NCBI GenBank assembly: GCA_030636545.1
Contig: DAOVWR010000019.1
Location: 1-17,437 of the forward strand
DNA length: 17,437 nucleotides
Direction of reading: 5' to 3'
Origin: Mycoplasmatota bacterium
GTDB taxonomy: Bacteria > Bacillota_I > Bacilli_A > Izemoplasmatales > Izemoplasmataceae
Below are positions 15,059 through 17,437 of the stretch, in pieces (the first letter of the stretch is position 1; each line of letters starts with the position of its first letter). Below the pieces are notes generated by a model. The model worked only from the letters and a program-made list of their open reading frames with translations. It made no database searches and had not been told where the DNA came from. A program made the position numbers and the translations under genes.

Positions 15059-16519
15059 ATGCTTAAAAAGATTTTAATACTTATAGGTACGGTGATGATT
15101 ATGTTAACTCTTTCTGGATGTAAAGAGATTGAAGAACAAAAAACTGATACCGAAATTTTATATGAAATAAAAGCATTACTTGAAATTGATTTAACTAACA
15201 TTACAGAAGATATTTCTATCCCTGTAGTAGATAACGAAGATGTTGCTGTTACTTGGGAATCAAGTAAACCAGAATATTTAGATATTGATGGAACAGTTAA
15301 TAGACCTATTTATTCAGATGGTAACCAATCAATTTCCTTAACTGTTATTCTTGAGTTAAATGATGCTTTAGTTACAAAAAGTTTTAGTTTAACGGTTATA
15401 GCTTTAGAAAAACCGGTAAATATTGAACTTAATACAGATTTCACTGATGCCTTAGTTATGGATTTTGCTTATGAAGCAACTAACTTTGTGGCTGACGGAG
15501 TGGGTGAAGTTATTTTGTCAAGATGTGTTGATGGCGACACAGCTATATTTACTGAAGGAAGTAATCATTTTACAGTTAGGTTCTTGGGTATTGATACTCC
15601 AGAATCAACATATAAATTTGATCCTTGGGGAAAAGCAGCTAGTCTATTCACATGTGATAAATTAGAAAATGCAACAACAATTGTACTTGAATGGGATACT
15701 GGTGCTGAAACTAGAACTGATGGAAACGGGAGATATTTATCTTGGGTTTGGTATGACGGAAGATTGTTAAACCTTGAACTAGTTGAAGAAGCCCTAACTG
15801 GAAGTAAAGGTGTTGGCGGATTAAAATATGAAACAGTATTTTATCAAGCAGAATTCAAAACACAAGACACTGATCGCCGTATTTGGGGAGAAGATGACCC
15901 TGATTTTGATTACAGCTTAGAAGGTATTCAAATTACAATTGAAGAATTAGTCACTAATCCAGAGTTATATGTGGGATTAAAAGTAGTTATAAGAGGAATT
16001 GTATCTAGAACTATAGGCCAACATCCATATGTTCAAGATGGAGATTATGGAATATATATTTTTAGTGGATATACTTATACTACAAAACTAAGTGAAGGGA
16101 ATGAAATACTGATTTCTGGACTTGTCCCAACGTATTATCCTGATAGTGAAACAGGTGGATTACAATTAACAGGCTTCACAAGAGAAAATGCTGAAGTATT
16201 AAGTGAAGGGAATACTGTTACACCTGTTGATAAACTTATTAATGAGTTAACAACACAAGATGTAGGAAGTTTACTTAAGATTTACAATTTAACAGTTGTT
16301 AGTATCGATGAAAATAGTTATGATGATGCATTCACAATAACTGTTGAAGATGAACATGGAAATACCATCACTATAAGAAGAGATGATTTAGTTAGTGATG
16401 ATATTACCGGAGATTTATTTACAATAGGAACCACATTTGATATCGTTGCACCACTAGGAAGATACGAATCTAATTATCAATTGATGATTGTCAGTTTAGA
16501 CGATGTAACATTCAAATAA
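15059..16519 (+). CDS. Secreted thermonuclease lipoprotein: Ig-like domain, SNase domain, two OB-like domains
   Basis: A 486-residue surface nuclease. The signal peptide ends in LSGC (Cys21). Residues about 28-116 form an Ig-like domain of the atrophied bacterial Ig type (VTWESSKPEYLDIDGTVNRP). Residues about 148-280 form a staphylococcal-nuclease domain with all key residues: D160 (D21 of the S. aureus enzyme), R174 (R35), D179 and T180 (D40, T41), E182 (E43) and R225 (R87). It should be an active Ca-dependent, sugar-nonspecific nuclease. Two similar beta-rich segments (about 288-385 and 388-486) look like OB-folds, as in the B. subtilis nuclease YhcR, and may hold nucleic acid. I start at ATG 15059; the upstream in-frame GTG at 15050 lies in the ribosome site. 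It is 21 bases after the binding-protein gene with no terminator between. Confidence 0.92.
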   Translation: MLKKILILIGTVMIMLTLSGCKEIEEQKTDTEILYEIKALLEIDLTNITEDISIPVVDNEDVAVTWESSKPEYLDIDGTVNRPIYSDGNQSISLTVILELNDALVTKSFSLTVIALEKPVNIELNTDFTDALVMDFAYEATNFVADGVGEVILSRCVDGDTAIFTEGSNHFTVRFLGIDTPESTYKFDPWGKAASLFTCDKLENATTIVLEWDTGAETRTDGNGRYLSWVWYDGRLLNLELVEEALTGSKGVGGLKYETVFYQAEFKTQDTDRRIWGEDDPDFDYSLEGIQITIEELVTNPELYVGLKVVIRGIVSRTIGQHPYVQDGDYGIYIFSGYTYTTKLSEGNEILISGLVPTYYPDSETGGLQLTGFTRENAEVLSEGNTVTPVDKLINELTTQDVGSLLKIYNLTVVSIDENSYDDAFTITVEDEHGNTITIRRDDLVSDDITGDLFTIGTTFDIVAPLGRYESNYQLMIVSLDDVTFK

Positions 16520-16547
16520 AAAAATAAAATATATAGGAGGAAAATTT

Positions 16548-17437
16548 ATGACGAGATTCAAAAAACTTTTAGCTTTAACGTTAGTATTTGTTGGAGCTAT
16601 TGGGCTTGCTGGATGTAAACCAGAAGTTGAAGGGCCAAGTGATTTAGAACAATTGGCTGAAGCTTTATTGGAAGTAGATTTAGCGGCAGAAGCAAGTTCG
16701 GATTTAACATTTCCGGGCACAGGATTACATGATGTTGTAATTACTTGGGAATCAAGTAACACAGATGTAATCGCAAATGATGGAACTGTAACTATCCCTC
16801 TATTCACAGAAGGAGATCAAGTTGTTACAATTACCGCTTCATTCACTTTGGGTGATGACACATTAACTAAAACATTCGAAGTAACAGTTTTAGCTGCAAC
16901 TACTAAGACAGATGCAGAAAAACTAGTTGAAGCAAAAGTAGCATTATTATTACCTGTTGCTGGGCTTGTACTTTCTAACATTACTTTACCTGATGCTGCA
17001 TTAGATGCAGCTGTTACATGGTCTTCAAGTAATACAGCAGTTATCACTGATGCTGGGTTGGTTACTAGACCACTATATGGTGAAGGAAATGCGGAAGTTA
17101 CATTAACTGCAACATTAACACTTGGTACTGAAACTGATACAAAAACTTTTGATGTAACAGTACGTGAAGAAGAACCATCAAGTGTATTCACATCAATCCC
17201 TACAATGCACACAAGTTCAATTTTAAATGATATAGTTGAATTTCAAGGTGTTGTAACTGCTACTTTTGATGGTGGATATTTCCTATCTGATGGAACTTAT
17301 GCAATTGGTGTTTACACAGGTTCAAGTACTACATTTGTATTAGGTGACGAAGTATATGTAAAAGGTAGTTATGCTGTTTATAACACTTTATTCCAAGTTG
17401 GATCACCTACTGTAGAAACTTTAATAAGCTCTGGAAA
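16548..17437 (+). CDS. Lipoprotein with two Ig-like domains and an OB-like domain (3' end beyond window)
   Basis: An open frame of 296 codons that reaches the window edge without a stop. AGGAGG (16535-16540) precedes the ATG. The lipoprotein signal peptide ends in LAGC (Cys23). Two tandem Ig-like domains follow, about 32-115 (VVITWESSNTDVIANDGTVT) and 120-205 (AVTWSSSNTAVITDAGLVTR), matching the single one in the nuclease upstream. From about 212 an OB-like segment begins (DIVEFQGVVTATFDGGYFLS, then VLGDEVYVKGSYAVY), resembling those of the nuclease. No catalytic domain is visible in this part. Since secreted nucleases often join OB-folds to an endonuclease/exonuclease/phosphatase domain, the missing part may hold one; that is a guess. 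It is 28 bases from the nuclease gene, probably in the same operon. Confidence 0.88.
   Translation, partial: MTRFKKLLALTLVFVGAIGLAGCKPEVEGPSDLEQLAEALLEVDLAAEASSDLTFPGTGLHDVVITWESSNTDVIANDGTVTIPLFTEGDQVVTITASFTLGDDTLTKTFEVTVLAATTKTDAEKLVEAKVALLLPVAGLVLSNITLPDAALDAAVTWSSSNTAVITDAGLVTRPLYGEGNAEVTLTATLTLGTETDTKTFDVTVREEEPSSVFTSIPTMHTSSILNDIVEFQGVVTATFDGGYFLSDGTYAIGVYTGSSTTFVLGDEVYVKGSYAVYNTLFQVGSPTVETLISSG

Noticed and set aside
16496..17212. Two minus-strand open frames opposite the end of the operon
   Set aside because: They are antisense to a plus-strand frame with a lipobox, ribosome site and recognisable domains; their Ser/Val/Thr-rich composition is what a reversed beta-rich coding strand produces.
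1..17437. Alternative genetic code (UGA as Trp)
   Set aside because: Tryptophans checked are TGG, and NfeD ends in TGA at a natural ATGA overlap with the next gene.
1..17437. CRISPR array, tRNA or rRNA genes, insertion sequences
   Set aside because: I looked for regularly spaced repeats, cloverleaf-like sequences and transposase motifs and saw none; gaps between genes are short and explained by promoters, terminators and the T-box.

Overview
This is a 17.4-kb, AT-rich, gene-dense stretch of a bacterial chromosome. It looks like a Gram-positive relative of the Mollicutes or a low-GC Firmicute. The evidence is a T-box leader before asnS, strong AGGAGG-type ribosome sites, LSGC/LAGC lipoboxes, and the dnaX-ybaB-recR block. 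Every tryptophan I checked is TGG, and TGA acts as a stop at an ATGA overlap near 4237. This is therefore not the UGA=Trp code of Mycoplasma or Spiroplasma. An Acholeplasma-, Haloplasma- or Izemoplasma-like lineage would fit; that placement is inference.

Left part (1-5100): the 3' portion of rmuC is followed by an asparagine T-box leader and asnS, closed by a hairpin terminator that seems to work in both directions. Facing asnS on the minus strand is a compact four-gene unit: an unknown 126-aa protein, an NfeD-like membrane protein, an RDD membrane protein and an SPFH/stomatin protein. It has its own promoter, whose -10 box lies inside a perfect inverted repeat.

Middle (5185-10450): mnmE (tRNA U34 modification GTPase) on the minus strand is divergent from a small two-helix membrane protein. 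Then come dnaX, ybaB and recR (clamp-loader subunit, nucleoid protein, recombination mediator) in their common order. dnaX contains an in-frame A AAA AAG heptamer at a position where a -1 frameshift would give a gamma-sized product. A separate 84-aa membrane protein with its own promoter and terminator follows.

Right part (10586-17437, open at the end): a single probable operon encodes a complete CUT1/Ugp-type ABC importer (ATPase, two permeases, binding lipoprotein). It is followed without a visible terminator by two more secreted lipoproteins. The first is a thermonuclease with every catalytic residue of staphylococcal nuclease, placed between an Ig-like domain and two probable OB-folds. 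The second has two Ig-like domains and the start of an OB-fold, and runs off the window. I read this as a surface nucleic-acid scavenging system: tethered nucleases cut extracellular DNA/RNA and the transporter takes up a product. It parallels the nuclease/ABC-transporter neighbourhoods known in parasitic mycoplasmas, and it is the most interesting part of the window.
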